In this document: positions 9,030-18,509 of the stretch, piece after piece
Position numbering within the stretch: position 1 is the first letter of the stretch
Layout: the number at the start of each line of letters is the position of its first letter
Assembly (NCBI RefSeq): GCF_026535915.1
Contig: NZ_JAFNPF010000001.1
Span: 2,034,951-2,098,950 of the forward strand
From: Snodgrassella sp945267035
Lineage (GTDB): Bacteria; Pseudomonadota; Gammaproteobacteria; Burkholderiales; Neisseriaceae
DNA: 64,000 nucleotides
Direction of reading: 5' to 3'
Translations under genes and position numbers: made by a program
Notes under the pieces: model-generated
Seen by the model: only the letters and a program-made list of their open reading frames with translations
What the model was told of the DNA's origin: nothing
Database searches by the model: none

Positions 9030-10052
9030 ATGCTGGTATTGGGAATCGAATCATCTTGCGACGAAACCGGTGTTGCCCTTTATGACACCGACCACGGATT
9101 ATTAGCACATCAACTGCATACACAAATAGCCATGCACGCTGAATACGGTGGTGTGGTGCCAGAATTAGCCAGCCGTGACCATATCCGTCGCCTTACGCCA
9201 TTAACTCAGGCTTGCCTGCAAGAGGCGAACAAAACCTTAAAAGACCTAGACGCCATAGCTTATACCCAAGGTCCCGGACTAGGCGGGGCCTTACTTGCCG
9301 GTGCCAGCTTTGCCAATGCGCTGGCTTTTGCGCTAAATAAACCCGTCATACCGGTGCATCACCTTGAGGGACATATGCTTTCACCATTACTGAGTGAGCA
9401 TAAACCAGCCTTTCCCTTTGTTGCGTTACTCGTCTCCGGTGGTCATACCCAATTTATGGCGGTCAGAAACATCGGAGATTACGTCCTATTGGGCGAAAGC
9501 ATTGACGATGCTGCCGGAGAAGCCTTTGATAAAACCGCCAAACTCCTTGGCTTGCCCTATCCCGGTGGCGCAAAATTATCTGAACTGGCCAAACTGGGAC
9601 AACCTGGTGCTTTTAGCTTTCCACGCCCAATGTTGCATTCCCATGATCTGAATATGAGTTTTTCCGGACTAAAAACCGCAGTTCTGACCGCCGTAAACAA
9701 AATCAAAAATGACAACCATCTTACCGATGCACTACCCGAACAAACACGCAATGACATTTGTCTGGAATTTCAAAATGCTGTGGTAGACGTTCTGAGTGCC
9801 AAGGCTCGTCAGGCTTTGCAACAAACTGGCTACCGGCAACTGGTTGTCGCAGGTGGAGTGGGCGCCAACTGGCAGCTGCGGCAAACTTTAAGCCAACTAC
9901 CGGGCATACAAACCTTCTTTCCGCCCATGGCCTACTGTACCGATAATGGCGCCATGATCGCTTTTGCCGGTGCCATGCATCTTGCCCTTGCCCAGCCAGC
10001 GGGCAGCTTCAATGTGCGCCCACGCTGGCCCTTAAGCGACATCGTGCATTAA
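9030..10052 (+). CDS. tsaD: tRNA threonylcarbamoyladenosine biosynthesis protein TsaD
   Basis: The catalytic subunit that transfers the threonylcarbamoyl group to A37 of ANN-decoding tRNAs, with TsaB and TsaE. The 340 residues start MLVLGIESSCDETG and carry the metal-binding HLEGH near residue 111, VSGGHTQ near 135, and SFSGLKTA and GGVGAN further on. The start is fixed by this N-terminus; the open frame extends 58 codons upstream without homology. No clear ribosome site is visible before the ATG. yheS follows after 43 nt on the same strand and may be co-transcribed. Confidence 0.97.
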   Translation: MLVLGIESSCDETGVALYDTDHGLLAHQLHTQIAMHAEYGGVVPELASRDHIRRLTPLTQACLQEANKTLKDLDAIAYTQGPGLGGALLAGASFANALAFALNKPVIPVHHLEGHMLSPLLSEHKPAFPFVALLVSGGHTQFMAVRNIGDYVLLGESIDDAAGEAFDKTAKLLGLPYPGGAKLSELAKLGQPGAFSFPRPMLHSHDLNMSFSGLKTAVLTAVNKIKNDNHLTDALPEQTRNDICLEFQNAVVDVLSAKARQALQQTGYRQLVVAGGVGANWQLRQTLSQLPGIQTFFPPMAYCTDNGAMIAFAGAMHLALAQPAGSFNVRPRWPLSDIVH

Positions 10053-10095
10053 GACTTGACCTGTACCACAAACCTCTTACCCAACATCATCAACC

Positions 10096-12012
10096 ATGAT
10101 TGAAATAAAAAACTTGACCTTGCAGCGAGGAAATAAAACCTTGCTGCAAAATGCTAACCTCAGTATCTACCCTGGTCAGCGCGTAGCCCTGATCGGCAAA
10201 AATGGTACCGGTAAATCCAGCTTGTTTGCATTAATTGAAGGCAAAATCAACTATGACAGTGGCGACTATCGCCTACCCAAGCATTGGAAACCAGCCACAG
10301 TCAAACAAGAAACGCCTGCATTAGACATAGCGGCTATCGATTTCGTATTACAGGGCGATGACGAACTGCAACAACTGCAACTGCAACTGCAACAAGCTGA
10401 AGAAAATAACGATGGCATCAAGCAAGGTGAATTACATGCTCGTCTAGAAGAAATAGGAGCCTACAGCGCACCCGCTCGGGCAGCCAAACTGCTTAATGGG
10501 CTGGGCTTTTCCCAGCAGGAGCAGCAGCAACCCGTTAAATCATTCAGCGGTGGCTGGCGAATGCGGCTCAATCTGGCACAGGCACTGATGTGTCGCAGCG
10601 ACCTGTTATTGTTAGATGAACCGACCAACCATCTGGATCTAGAGACGGTACTGTGGCTGGAAAATCACCTTGCCGGACTGGAGACCACCCAGATCATCAT
10701 TTCCCATGATCGCGATTTCCTTAACGCCACCACCAACATCACCGTAGAACTAGCGCAACAACAACTGACCGTATACGGTGGTAACTACGACTTTTATCAG
10801 CAGGAACGTGCCCAGCGCCTGAGCCAACAACAAAGTGCCTACCTAAAACAACAAGCGCATATCCAGCATCTGGAAGCATTTATTAACCGCTTCAAGGCGA
10901 AGGCAACCAAAGCCGTTCAGGCACAAAGTCGCATTAAAGCACTTGCCAGACTGGAACGCATCGCCCCAGCCCATCTGGATAGCGAGTTTTCCTTCAAATT
11001 TACCCAGCCAGACCATCTACCTAACCCACTACTTAAACTTGAAAACCTCGATCTGGGTTATCAGGATAAAACCATACTGCACAACATCAGCCTGTCCGTC
11101 GAATCAGGAGCGCGCTATGGTCTGCTGGGTGTTAATGGCAGCGGTAAATCTACCTTAATCAAAGCCATATCTGGCTCACTTTCACCCCAAGCAGGACAAA
11201 TCATTCGCGCCGAAAAACTAAAAATCGGCTATTTTGCCCAACACCAGCTTGAGACCCTGCGTAGCGATCAAAGTCCGGTGTGGCATATTCAGCAACTGTC
11301 ACCAGAAGTACGTGAACAAGAAATCCGCAGCTTTCTCGGCAGCTTTGCCTTTATTGGTGATATGGCAATCCAAGCGATTGCCCCGTTCTCTGGCGGTGAA
11401 AAAGCCCGTTTAGCACTGGCAATGATCGTTTGGCAAAAACCCAACCTATTATTACTAGACGAACCAACCAACCACCTTGATCTGGATATGCGCCACGCCC
11501 TGACCATTGCCCTACAAAGCTTTCAAGGTGCACTGATCGTCGTATCGCACGATCGCAGTTTGCTCGAATCCACCACCGATTCATTTATTTATCTAAATCA
11601 AGGTACCCTACACCACTTTGATGGCGATCTGAACAACTACCGACAATGGCGTCTGACACAGGAACAAAATCAAAGTGAATGCTTATCGTCCTCAACAGAC
11701 AGCATCAATCGCAAAGAACAAAAAAAACGACAAGCACAACAACGCCAGCAAAAAGCCCAACTGCTTAAACCATTATTAACCAACATCGATAAAGCCGAGC
11801 GGCAAATGGAACAGTGGCAACAGCAACAACAGCAATTTGAGCAATTTTTGGCCAGCGAAGAAGCTTACCTTGACGAAAATAAAACAAAATTACAACAAAC
11901 TATTACCCAATTGGGCGAAGTCAAAGTAAAATTAGCCCAAATGGAAGAAAATTGGCTTGAATGGCAGCAACAAATAGAAGCCATTAACCAAACACATCTG
12001 ATTGATGCATAA
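10096..12012 (+). CDS. yheS: ABC-F family ATPase, YheS type
   Basis: A soluble protein with two ABC ATPase domains and no membrane segments, typical of ABC-F translation factors that act at the ribosome. Walker A motifs are GKNGTGKSS near residue 35 and GVNGSGKST near 346; signatures are FSGGW and FSGGE; both halves have LLLLDEPTNHLD. An arginine- and glutamine-rich linker lies between the domains and a glutamine-rich coiled coil ends the protein. The 638 residues match E. coli YheS (about 637). A tandem CTGCAA repeat near 10365-10393 encodes a Leu-Gln run. The two DUF4124-type genes follow closely. No ribosome site is evident. Confidence 0.9.
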   Translation: MIEIKNLTLQRGNKTLLQNANLSIYPGQRVALIGKNGTGKSSLFALIEGKINYDSGDYRLPKHWKPATVKQETPALDIAAIDFVLQGDDELQQLQLQLQQAEENNDGIKQGELHARLEEIGAYSAPARAAKLLNGLGFSQQEQQQPVKSFSGGWRMRLNLAQALMCRSDLLLLDEPTNHLDLETVLWLENHLAGLETTQIIISHDRDFLNATTNITVELAQQQLTVYGGNYDFYQQERAQRLSQQQSAYLKQQAHIQHLEAFINRFKAKATKAVQAQSRIKALARLERIAPAHLDSEFSFKFTQPDHLPNPLLKLENLDLGYQDKTILHNISLSVESGARYGLLGVNGSGKSTLIKAISGSLSPQAGQIIRAEKLKIGYFAQHQLETLRSDQSPVWHIQQLSPEVREQEIRSFLGSFAFIGDMAIQAIAPFSGGEKARLALAMIVWQKPNLLLLDEPTNHLDLDMRHALTIALQSFQGALIVVSHDRSLLESTTDSFIYLNQGTLHHFDGDLNNYRQWRLTQEQNQSECLSSSTDSINRKEQKKRQAQQRQQKAQLLKPLLTNIDKAERQMEQWQQQQQQFEQFLASEEAYLDENKTKLQQTITQLGEVKVKLAQMEENWLEWQQQIEAINQTHLIDA

Positions 12013-12021
12013 GGTATTTAA

Positions 12022-12501
12022 ATGAAGCAAAATCGATTAATAGCGACAATAATCATGACTTGGGGTTTGTTAAGTGCCTTTAACATACAAGCCCAAGTGT
12101 ATACGTGCTTACAAAACGGACAGGTTACCTACACCTCCAAACCTAGTGGCAATTGTGCGGTAGCAAAACTGCCAACCATCGGCCACTACAGCAACGTTCA
12201 ACGTCCGAAAGTAGTCAATACGAACATCAATTCTCGTCCGCGCAACACTTCTAACCGTGTCAACACGGCGTATAACGGGCCACAGCCATCGATTAACATC
12301 GTACCTAAAGGCAGTGACAACACCCGCAAAGCCATTTTACAACAAGAATTAACCAACGAACGCAATGCATTGGCACAGGCACAACAAGCGTTAAATCGCA
12401 GCCGCACCGGCAAAGGGGGTAACATCACCGAACTACAAAGCGCCGTACTTGACCGGCAGCAAAATATTCAGGCTATACAACGTGAACTAGGTCGCATGTA
12501 A
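12022..12501 (+). CDS. Secreted DUF4124-like protein with C-terminal coiled coil (copy 1)
   Basis: A 159-residue exported protein. A signal peptide ends at about residue 24 (FNIQAQ), followed by the short DUF4124-like motif YTCLQNGQVTYTSKP and a paired cysteine near residue 44. The middle is rich in Asn, Arg and Thr, and residues 105-157 form a predicted coiled coil rich in Gln, Glu and Leu. Proteins of this type are thought to sit in the periplasm; their role is not known. AAGG lies 8 nt before the ATG, 10 nt after yheS. The next gene is a diverged paralogue, so this is a tandem duplication. Confidence 0.8.
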   Translation: MKQNRLIATIIMTWGLLSAFNIQAQVYTCLQNGQVTYTSKPSGNCAVAKLPTIGHYSNVQRPKVVNTNINSRPRNTSNRVNTAYNGPQPSINIVPKGSDNTRKAILQQELTNERNALAQAQQALNRSRTGKGGNITELQSAVLDRQQNIQAIQRELGRM

Positions 12502-12528
12502 ACCAAATTTTACAGGATGTCATACCTC

Positions 12529-12954
12529 ATGAAGACAAAGCTTATTCTCGCCGTATTATGTTCCTTGATTAGTACGACTGCTGTCGCACAGATTTATGAA
12601 TGTATCGATAAACGTGGCAATCGCAGTTATTCAGAGTCCCCAAATGGCAAAAACTGCAAAATCAGCAATACTTCTGCAGGTTCTTTTTCCGTAATAGAGT
12701 CCTATCATCCACCAGTTGAACCCCCACATGTCAACGAAATGGAGAACCTCAACAGCAAACGCGGCGATTCTGTCGGGGTTAAAAACGCGCGTAAAAATCT
12801 CGAAGACGCACAAAAAGCCCTAGAAGAAGGCAAAAAAATTCGTCTTGGTAACGAACGAAACTACGTGTTTTATCTCAAGCGCATCCAGGGTCTGGAAGAA
12901 AATGTTCAGGCTCGTCAGCAAGAATTAAACAACGCCCTCAAACAACAAGAATGA
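12529..12954 (+). CDS. Secreted DUF4124-like protein with C-terminal coiled coil (copy 2)
   Basis: A 141-residue paralogue of the gene before it. It has a signal peptide ending near TAVAQ, then YECIDKRGNRSYSESP with a second cysteine near residue 46, a Pro/His linker, and a charged coiled coil over residues 85-140. The two copies share the layout QxYxC..Y..P.G.NC plus coiled coil but little else, so the duplication is old. I prefer the ATG at 12529 because AGGA lies about 11 nt upstream and the signal peptide is then typical; an ATG at 12517 is possible. Function unknown. Confidence 0.78.
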   Translation: MKTKLILAVLCSLISTTAVAQIYECIDKRGNRSYSESPNGKNCKISNTSAGSFSVIESYHPPVEPPHVNEMENLNSKRGDSVGVKNARKNLEDAQKALEEGKKIRLGNERNYVFYLKRIQGLEENVQARQQELNNALKQQE

Positions 12955-12973
12955 GCGCCTCTGCATTAAGCAC

Positions 12974-13007
12974 ATTCTGTTGCCTGCCAATAGCAGCGCA
13001 ACAGAAT
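12974..13007. other. Large stem-loop after the DUF4124-like pair
   Basis: A perfect 10-bp inverted repeat (12974-12983 with 12998-13007) encloses a second 4-bp stem. It stands 20 nt after the stop codon but has no T run on either side. It is not a standard intrinsic terminator. It may protect the mRNA 3' end or be a relic repeat. Confidence 0.5.
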
Positions 13008-13524
13008 CATCAGCTCCACTCAAAACAGCTAGCACATAGCCTTATCAAGCCACCAACAGCAATTTTGCTCAACGCGCTGGCCTGAAATACAACTCATTTA
13101 TCACTGAGAATCACGCATCATCACTTCTTCAATTCAAGTCAGCAAGACACGTCAACCATAAATTCTACCGATTGAATCCTAATTGTCAGCCACCCCTATC
13201 AAAAAGCTTAACCTGCAAAAAACCTAATAAACTGGCTAATATTAAAATATCATCTTCCACCACAAAAAGGTCAAATGCCTCGAAAGCAACACCCAAAAAT
13301 AATGCATGGCGCTCTTAGCCCATCAGCATCAATCAAATCATCCGCTGCATCTTGACCTGACATTATCCGAGCATCAAAACATACATTCATCTAATTAAGC
13401 TCAAACCAAAATTGAGGGACAAGACCTATCACCGAATTTGCCAATGCTGAGCAGCAAATAGACTGCATTTATCCCATCTAGTTCAATTGATTTCAACTGA
13501 AACAAGATCACTTCCTGCAGATAC
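13008..13524. other. Intergenic region, no gene seen
   Basis: About 520 bp, rich in A and C on the plus strand, with stops in all frames. I recognise no RNA gene, repeat or coding relic here. Confidence 0.6.
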
Positions 13525-13567
13525 AAAAAAACCCTTAATATTCATCAGACAAAGCATATTAAGGGTT
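13525..13567 (-). terminator. Intrinsic terminator of proP
   Basis: A perfect 12-bp stem (13530-13541 with 13556-13567) is followed on the minus strand by a run of seven T. It lies 24 nt after the proP stop codon. Confidence 0.9.
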
Positions 13568-13590
13568 AATAGCGATCAGCAAATCAAAGT

Positions 13591-15147
13591 TTATTCCAGC
13601 TTGGGATGCAAATCAACATACTGTTGCTTGCGTATCTCCAATTGCTCAATTTGCGCCTGTAAGCGCGCAATTTCTGCATCAATATCTTCCACACTTTGTT
13701 CAATATGCTCATAAGATTCAACCAGTAATTCACGCGCTTCCTGCTTATTTGCAGCAGAGGGCGTCACACCCCGCAGCGGGCGTTTCGCGGTCTCGCGCAT
13801 AAAAATACCAGTAGCGATACCCACTAAGCCCACAACCATTAAATAATAGGCGGGTAGATACAGATTATTGGTTGAATCCACCAAAGCGGCAGCCACAGTT
13901 GGCGTTAGTCCAGCAATAATCACCGCAATATTGAACGAACTAGCCAAAGCACTGTAACGAATACGGGTGGGAAACAGCGCCGGCAACGTAGAGGCCATCA
14001 CCCCTGTAAAACAATTCAAAATCACCGCTAAAATAAATAGACCGAGAAATATCAGCCCAACCTTGCCACTGATAATCAGATGAAAACAGGGAATGGCCAA
14101 CACCAACAAAGCCAACGAACCACAAATCACAAAAGGCTTTCGCCCGATCTTATCACTGATAAAGCCCACAATAGGCTGCATAAACAACATACCAATCATA
14201 ATCGCAATGATAATCAGGACACCTCGATCCTCAGCATAGTGCAGATTATGCGATAAATAACTGGGCATATAAGTCAGCAACATATAGTAAGTAATATTCG
14301 TGGTTAAAACCAAACCGATACTCACCAGCAAAGCACGCCAGAAACGAGACACAATTTCACGAAACGATATTTTGTCCGATTGCTGCTGCTCTTCTTTTTC
14401 CATCGTCGCTACATGCTGCTGAAAGGCTGGTGTTTCATCCGCAGCATGACGCAGATACAAACCTAACAAGCCCAGAGGCGCTGCCAGAAAAAATGGAATA
14501 CGCCAGCCCCAGGATAGAAAATGCGCTGAGCCCATAATATTTTCCAGCAACACCACCAAACCGGCGCCCAGAACAAATCCTGAAATCGAGCCGAATTCCA
14601 GAAAACTGCCCAGAAAACCGCGCTGACGATCGGGCGAATACTCAGCCACAAATATAGCTGCGCCGGTATATTCACCACCGACAGAAAAGCCTTGAGCTAG
14701 CTTACACAGCAATAACAAAATGGGTGCCCAGATACCAATACTGTGATAAGAAGGAATTAATCCAATAAAAAACGTACTTAGTGCCATCACAATAATCGTG
14801 GTCGACAAAACTTTCTGCCGACCAAACCGGTCACCCAATATCCCAAAAAATACCCCGCCAAGCGGACGCACCAAAAAAGGAATTGAAAATGTGCCTAATG
14901 CTGCGATCATTTGCAGACTTGGAGATGCATTCGGGAAAAACACCTGCCCCAGCGCATAAGCGACAAAACCATACACCCCAAAATCAAACCACTCCATCGC
15001 ATTGCCCAGAGCTGCAGCCGAAATAGCCTTTCGTAACTTGCCCTGATCAATAATCGTAATATCATGTAGCTCCAGCGTACCATTTTGTGTCGGGATCAAT
15101 GGCGGTACATGAGAAGAAGCCTCATTTTGCTCATTCGTCATAGACAT
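13591..15147 (-). CDS. proP: Proline/glycine betaine:H+ symporter ProP
   Basis: An inner-membrane MFS symporter that takes up proline, betaine and ectoine under osmotic stress. It follows E. coli ProP closely from DITIIDQGKLRKAI and LGNAMEWFDFGVYGF through the cytoplasmic loop GDRFGRQK, AQGFSVGGEYTGA and the second-half loop SDKIGRKP. Like ProP it ends in a cytoplasmic coiled coil (about residues 470-510, EDIDAEIARLQAQIEQLE) involved in osmotic sensing. Four ATG codons stand close together (15153, 15150, 15147, 15141); 15147 lies 6 nt after AGG and is my choice, giving 518 residues. A strong terminator follows. Confidence 0.95.
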   Translation of the reverse strand: MSMTNEQNEASSHVPPLIPTQNGTLELHDITIIDQGKLRKAISAAALGNAMEWFDFGVYGFVAYALGQVFFPNASPSLQMIAALGTFSIPFLVRPLGGVFFGILGDRFGRQKVLSTTIIVMALSTFFIGLIPSYHSIGIWAPILLLLCKLAQGFSVGGEYTGAAIFVAEYSPDRQRGFLGSFLEFGSISGFVLGAGLVVLLENIMGSAHFLSWGWRIPFFLAAPLGLLGLYLRHAADETPAFQQHVATMEKEEQQQSDKISFREIVSRFWRALLVSIGLVLTTNITYYMLLTYMPSYLSHNLHYAEDRGVLIIIAIMIGMLFMQPIVGFISDKIGRKPFVICGSLALLVLAIPCFHLIISGKVGLIFLGLFILAVILNCFTGVMASTLPALFPTRIRYSALASSFNIAVIIAGLTPTVAAALVDSTNNLYLPAYYLMVVGLVGIATGIFMRETAKRPLRGVTPSAANKQEARELLVESYEHIEQSVEDIDAEIARLQAQIEQLEIRKQQYVDLHPKLE

Positions 15148-15422
15148 CATCATCCTATCATTAACATTTGAAATACCCTGATAAAAGCCATAGCCATAAT
15201 AAAAAAACAGCAATAACAGCCTTCAATATCAAGAGAGACATCAAACATCAAGCCACAAAACTGGGCCAACAGCAAAATATTTACATATTAATGCTAATAT
15301 TTAACCTAAAATTTAACGCTGCAACAGCAACATCAGCTATTGATTTTTAAAGGATTTTTCAGCAGCATGTTTAACCATGCTCAGCTAGAATGGGAGTTAA
15401 AATAGAAATAATTCAATAACAA

Positions 15423-15719
15423 TCAAATCAGACCGAAAATTTTCAATATCCCTAAGAGGAAAAAAAGCAACCAACAAGGTATAAACATAATCCCAATTTT
15501 TATGTTAAAAAAGTAAGACAAAATGAGATTATAGATAGCAGCAATAATTTGTATGATACCCCTACTTAAAATTTCTTCATTAAATCCAAGATATTCACCG
15601 AACATAATTAAAATAATTGCAGGAAGTAAGGCAAAAATAAACATGATCCAAGCGCCAAGAAACGGTACATCCATGATCAAATTTAAACTACGTCGGTGTG
15701 TCTTCAACGTGATAATCAC
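15423..15719 (-). CDS. Small integral membrane protein, unrecognised
   Basis: A 98-residue protein with three likely membrane segments: about residues 18-40, 52-72 and 74-96, the last with FIPCWLLFFLLGILK. It starts with GTG; AAGGGG 8 nt upstream makes the start credible despite the rare codon. It stands alone between proP and the yccS-like gene, both on the same strand but far away. I do not recognise the family. The clear ribosome site and consistent hydrophobic pattern argue that it is real. Confidence 0.6.
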   Translation of the reverse strand: MIITLKTHRRSLNLIMDVPFLGAWIMFIFALLPAIILIMFGEYLGFNEEILSRGIIQIIAAIYNLILSYFFNIKIGIMFIPCWLLFFLLGILKIFGLI

Positions 15720-16224
15720 AACTTAAACCCCTTATATCTAAATATTATCCAAATTTTTATCAACTCAATTTTCTTTTTAATAAGAAAAAAATGCATCATA
15801 AATTATTTTATTTGCATAATTACTTTTATTAAGAAAAATTGCGAGTATAAGCTATTTTATTCAGAATTGATCTTAGTAACCATTGAGTTAAATCTCGCTT
15901 TTAACTTCGTAAACGCCCTATCCTAAAACACAACACCTCACTCTCCCCCATTTCTTCAGCCAAAAAATACCCATATTTTAAATTTGCTATTCAAACGGTT
16001 TTAAACCATCAATTCTTTGTTGCCTGACTGTTTATCTAAGTAGATTGAAGTAAAAAACCTATATTTCTCCTGAACATTTAGCCAATAAATTGTTCAAATA
16101 AGGCTATAGCATGCTTAAAATATCAATTTTTAAATACCAAATATTTGAGCATTGACAGCAGCAAAATTGACACAAAGCCCTAACGCATATTTTAAAAATA
16201 TTATTATTCAACCAACCACCACGT
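15720..16224. other. Intergenic region, no gene seen
   Basis: About 500 bp of AT-rich DNA between the small membrane protein and the yccS-like gene. No terminator with a good stem, no RNA gene and no coding relic was recognised. Confidence 0.6.
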
Positions 16225-18375
16225 TTAGGAATTGCTAGCGTCCCTTTGCGCTGGGTAAAGTTCGTAGCGGTATAACGGCAACTGCTTATGAATTCGCTGC
16301 AATTGACGCCACAACACTTGTTCAACCACTTCAGTACTATTCTCTTGCATGCCACGCTCGAGATTAGATTGAATTTCCATCCAGCTTTGCTCAAACTTTT
16401 CTAAATCCATGGGCTCAGACATCAAAAAAGCAATATTTGCCGCCAATTTACTCCATTGTTCAATAGCAGTATCCGGTAACTGGGCACGCAGCCGATCAAC
16501 CTGACTACGCAGTGCCCCCAGAGCCGAAATGCAACTAACCAAAACATAATTCAATTGCAACAGCGTTTTACCCTCATCCACTCGTTGTCCGTAATGCTGT
16601 GGCTCCATCGACATGTCTGCCACCGTATTACTTAGCGTAGCTGCCAGCTCATATGCATCGCGTCTGGCGGCGCGATAAACCACATCATCCTTCTGTCCAT
16701 TTAACAACTGCTGGGCAACCTGCTGCAAATAGACTGCATCACTGTTTAACGCTCGACTAGCGATCCGCCCCAATGTCAGATAACGCCAATCCGGCCATAA
16801 ATACGATACCGCCATCCACGCCAAAACCGCACCCAAAATCGTATCCACAAAACGCGGCAACATCATGGCTTGGGTATCAATACCAATAATGGCAAAACCA
16901 ACCAGCACCTGCACCGTAATAAAAAATGTCGAAAAACTGTAACGGCGAAAACGAAACACAAAAAACAATACCGTACTGACTACCACAATCACCAACTTAC
17001 CTGCCAGAGTAGGTACAAAAAACGGCATCACCGATCCCACCAATACCCCAAGCAAAGTACCGATTATTCGTTGTTTTAATCGCGTGGTTGTCGCAGTATA
17101 GTTAGGCTGACAAACAATAATGCCGGTTAGCAAAATCCAGTAGCCTAATTTTAAGTGCAATCCCTCTACCATCAGACAAATTAACCCAGTCAGAATTGCT
17201 AATCGGGTAGCATGTCGCAATACTGTAGACTGCAAAGTAAAATGCATCTTTAATGCCGGCAGCACATCCCGCAACCGATTTACATCCATTCCAATAATGG
17301 TATTTTCTGCTGCCGGCTGACTGATCGCATCACTTTTGACCTGCGCCAGCAACTGCAGCAGCTCATTAATCGCCAAAATATTCGCAATCAGTTGCCGCCA
17401 ACCGGGGGTATCATCATCTGCACCATATTCATCACCATACAAACCCGCCGAACGTTGCAGCCCTTCCCCAGCCCGAGTCAGCTTAGCGTCAAATACAAAA
17501 GGCCGGTCTTCATGTAAACAACAACTCATCTGTTGGCAAGCTTCTGCTTGTAAAACAATTAAGCGTTGGATACGAAAAATCAGATCAGAATGCACCAACT
17601 TCTGCGACATGGCCGCATAATCCACATGACGGGAGCTAATGCGTTCATGAATATTCTGCGCGGTCAAATAATATTGCAGTAATACCCCCGTGCGCCGATA
17701 ACGCTGTTGCCGACGTAAACGGTAAAACAAAGCCGTGCGACACTGATTAAAACCATTGATTACCGCCGTATTTTGCATCGCCAACTTAAATTCCTGCTCT
17801 GGCAACAAATCCGCTTCGTCCGGATCAAAAAACCGCGCTTTAATCAACATATATTCCGAAAGCATCGCATACGCATTGGCTAGATTATCCTGCACCGGTC
17901 GATCCGGAAACAGCACATGCAACACCAGTGTGCATAAACTGAATAAACTTGTGCCACAAATCAGCATAAGCGGATTGGTATACCATGGTAGTTGTGGTGC
18001 ATAGGTCAGAACCGTATACAGCATCACCAGCAAAGTGCCAAAAGCAATCGTGCGGTAACGCATATCCACAGCGCCAACCATCGTCAAACCAAAAGCCGCA
18101 CACACCATCAACAGCGAAAATTCCCATGCTCGCCCATAAGTTAACTGCACTGCCGTAGCAGCCAGCGCAAAATAGATCAACGTAAAAAACAGATTGCGTA
18201 ACCTACCGGTAAAGCCATCATCCAGATCCACCAGCCCACCAGCGATAATGCCCAGAAACAGCGCCGTACTTTCATGCGTATTGTGCGTATACCAAACCCA
18301 TAACGCCGCCAGCACCATACTAATCAGCATGGGTAAATTAGTCAGATAACCTGTACGCACCGGAAAAAGTCGCAT
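16225..18375 (-). CDS. yccS: YccS-like FUSC family inner-membrane protein
   Basis: A 716-residue membrane protein with two blocks of hydrophobic helices (about residues 10-150 and 390-525), each followed by a large soluble alpha-helical part. This is the layout of the YccS/YhfK branch of the FUSC superfamily, and the length matches E. coli YccS. FUSC proteins are linked to efflux of aromatic acids, but the substrate of YccS is not established. I chose the ATG at 18375, with GAGG 8 nt upstream; the TTG before it is less likely. It lies downstream of glnS but behind that gene's terminator. Confidence 0.85.
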   Translation of the reverse strand: MRLFPVRTGYLTNLPMLISMVLAALWVWYTHNTHESTALFLGIIAGGLVDLDDGFTGRLRNLFFTLIYFALAATAVQLTYGRAWEFSLLMVCAAFGLTMVGAVDMRYRTIAFGTLLVMLYTVLTYAPQLPWYTNPLMLICGTSLFSLCTLVLHVLFPDRPVQDNLANAYAMLSEYMLIKARFFDPDEADLLPEQEFKLAMQNTAVINGFNQCRTALFYRLRRQQRYRRTGVLLQYYLTAQNIHERISSRHVDYAAMSQKLVHSDLIFRIQRLIVLQAEACQQMSCCLHEDRPFVFDAKLTRAGEGLQRSAGLYGDEYGADDDTPGWRQLIANILAINELLQLLAQVKSDAISQPAAENTIIGMDVNRLRDVLPALKMHFTLQSTVLRHATRLAILTGLICLMVEGLHLKLGYWILLTGIIVCQPNYTATTTRLKQRIIGTLLGVLVGSVMPFFVPTLAGKLVIVVVSTVLFFVFRFRRYSFSTFFITVQVLVGFAIIGIDTQAMMLPRFVDTILGAVLAWMAVSYLWPDWRYLTLGRIASRALNSDAVYLQQVAQQLLNGQKDDVVYRAARRDAYELAATLSNTVADMSMEPQHYGQRVDEGKTLLQLNYVLVSCISALGALRSQVDRLRAQLPDTAIEQWSKLAANIAFLMSEPMDLEKFEQSWMEIQSNLERGMQENSTEVVEQVLWRQLQRIHKQLPLYRYELYPAQRDASNS

Positions 18376-18457
18376 CAATCCGCCTCAATTTAACCTAATC
18401 AACATAAAAACATTTTACAAGCCAAGATGGCTAACCGCGAACAAAATTTACCGCAAA

Positions 18458-18488
18458 ACAAAAAGACCGGTACAAATTAACCGGTCTT
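18458..18488 (-). terminator. Intrinsic terminator of glnS
   Basis: A 9-bp perfect stem (18463-18471 with 18480-18488), loop of 8 nt, followed by a short T run on the minus strand, 22 nt after the glnS stop. Confidence 0.88.
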
Positions 18489-18509
18489 CTCCAAAATTAA
18501 ACCACATTA

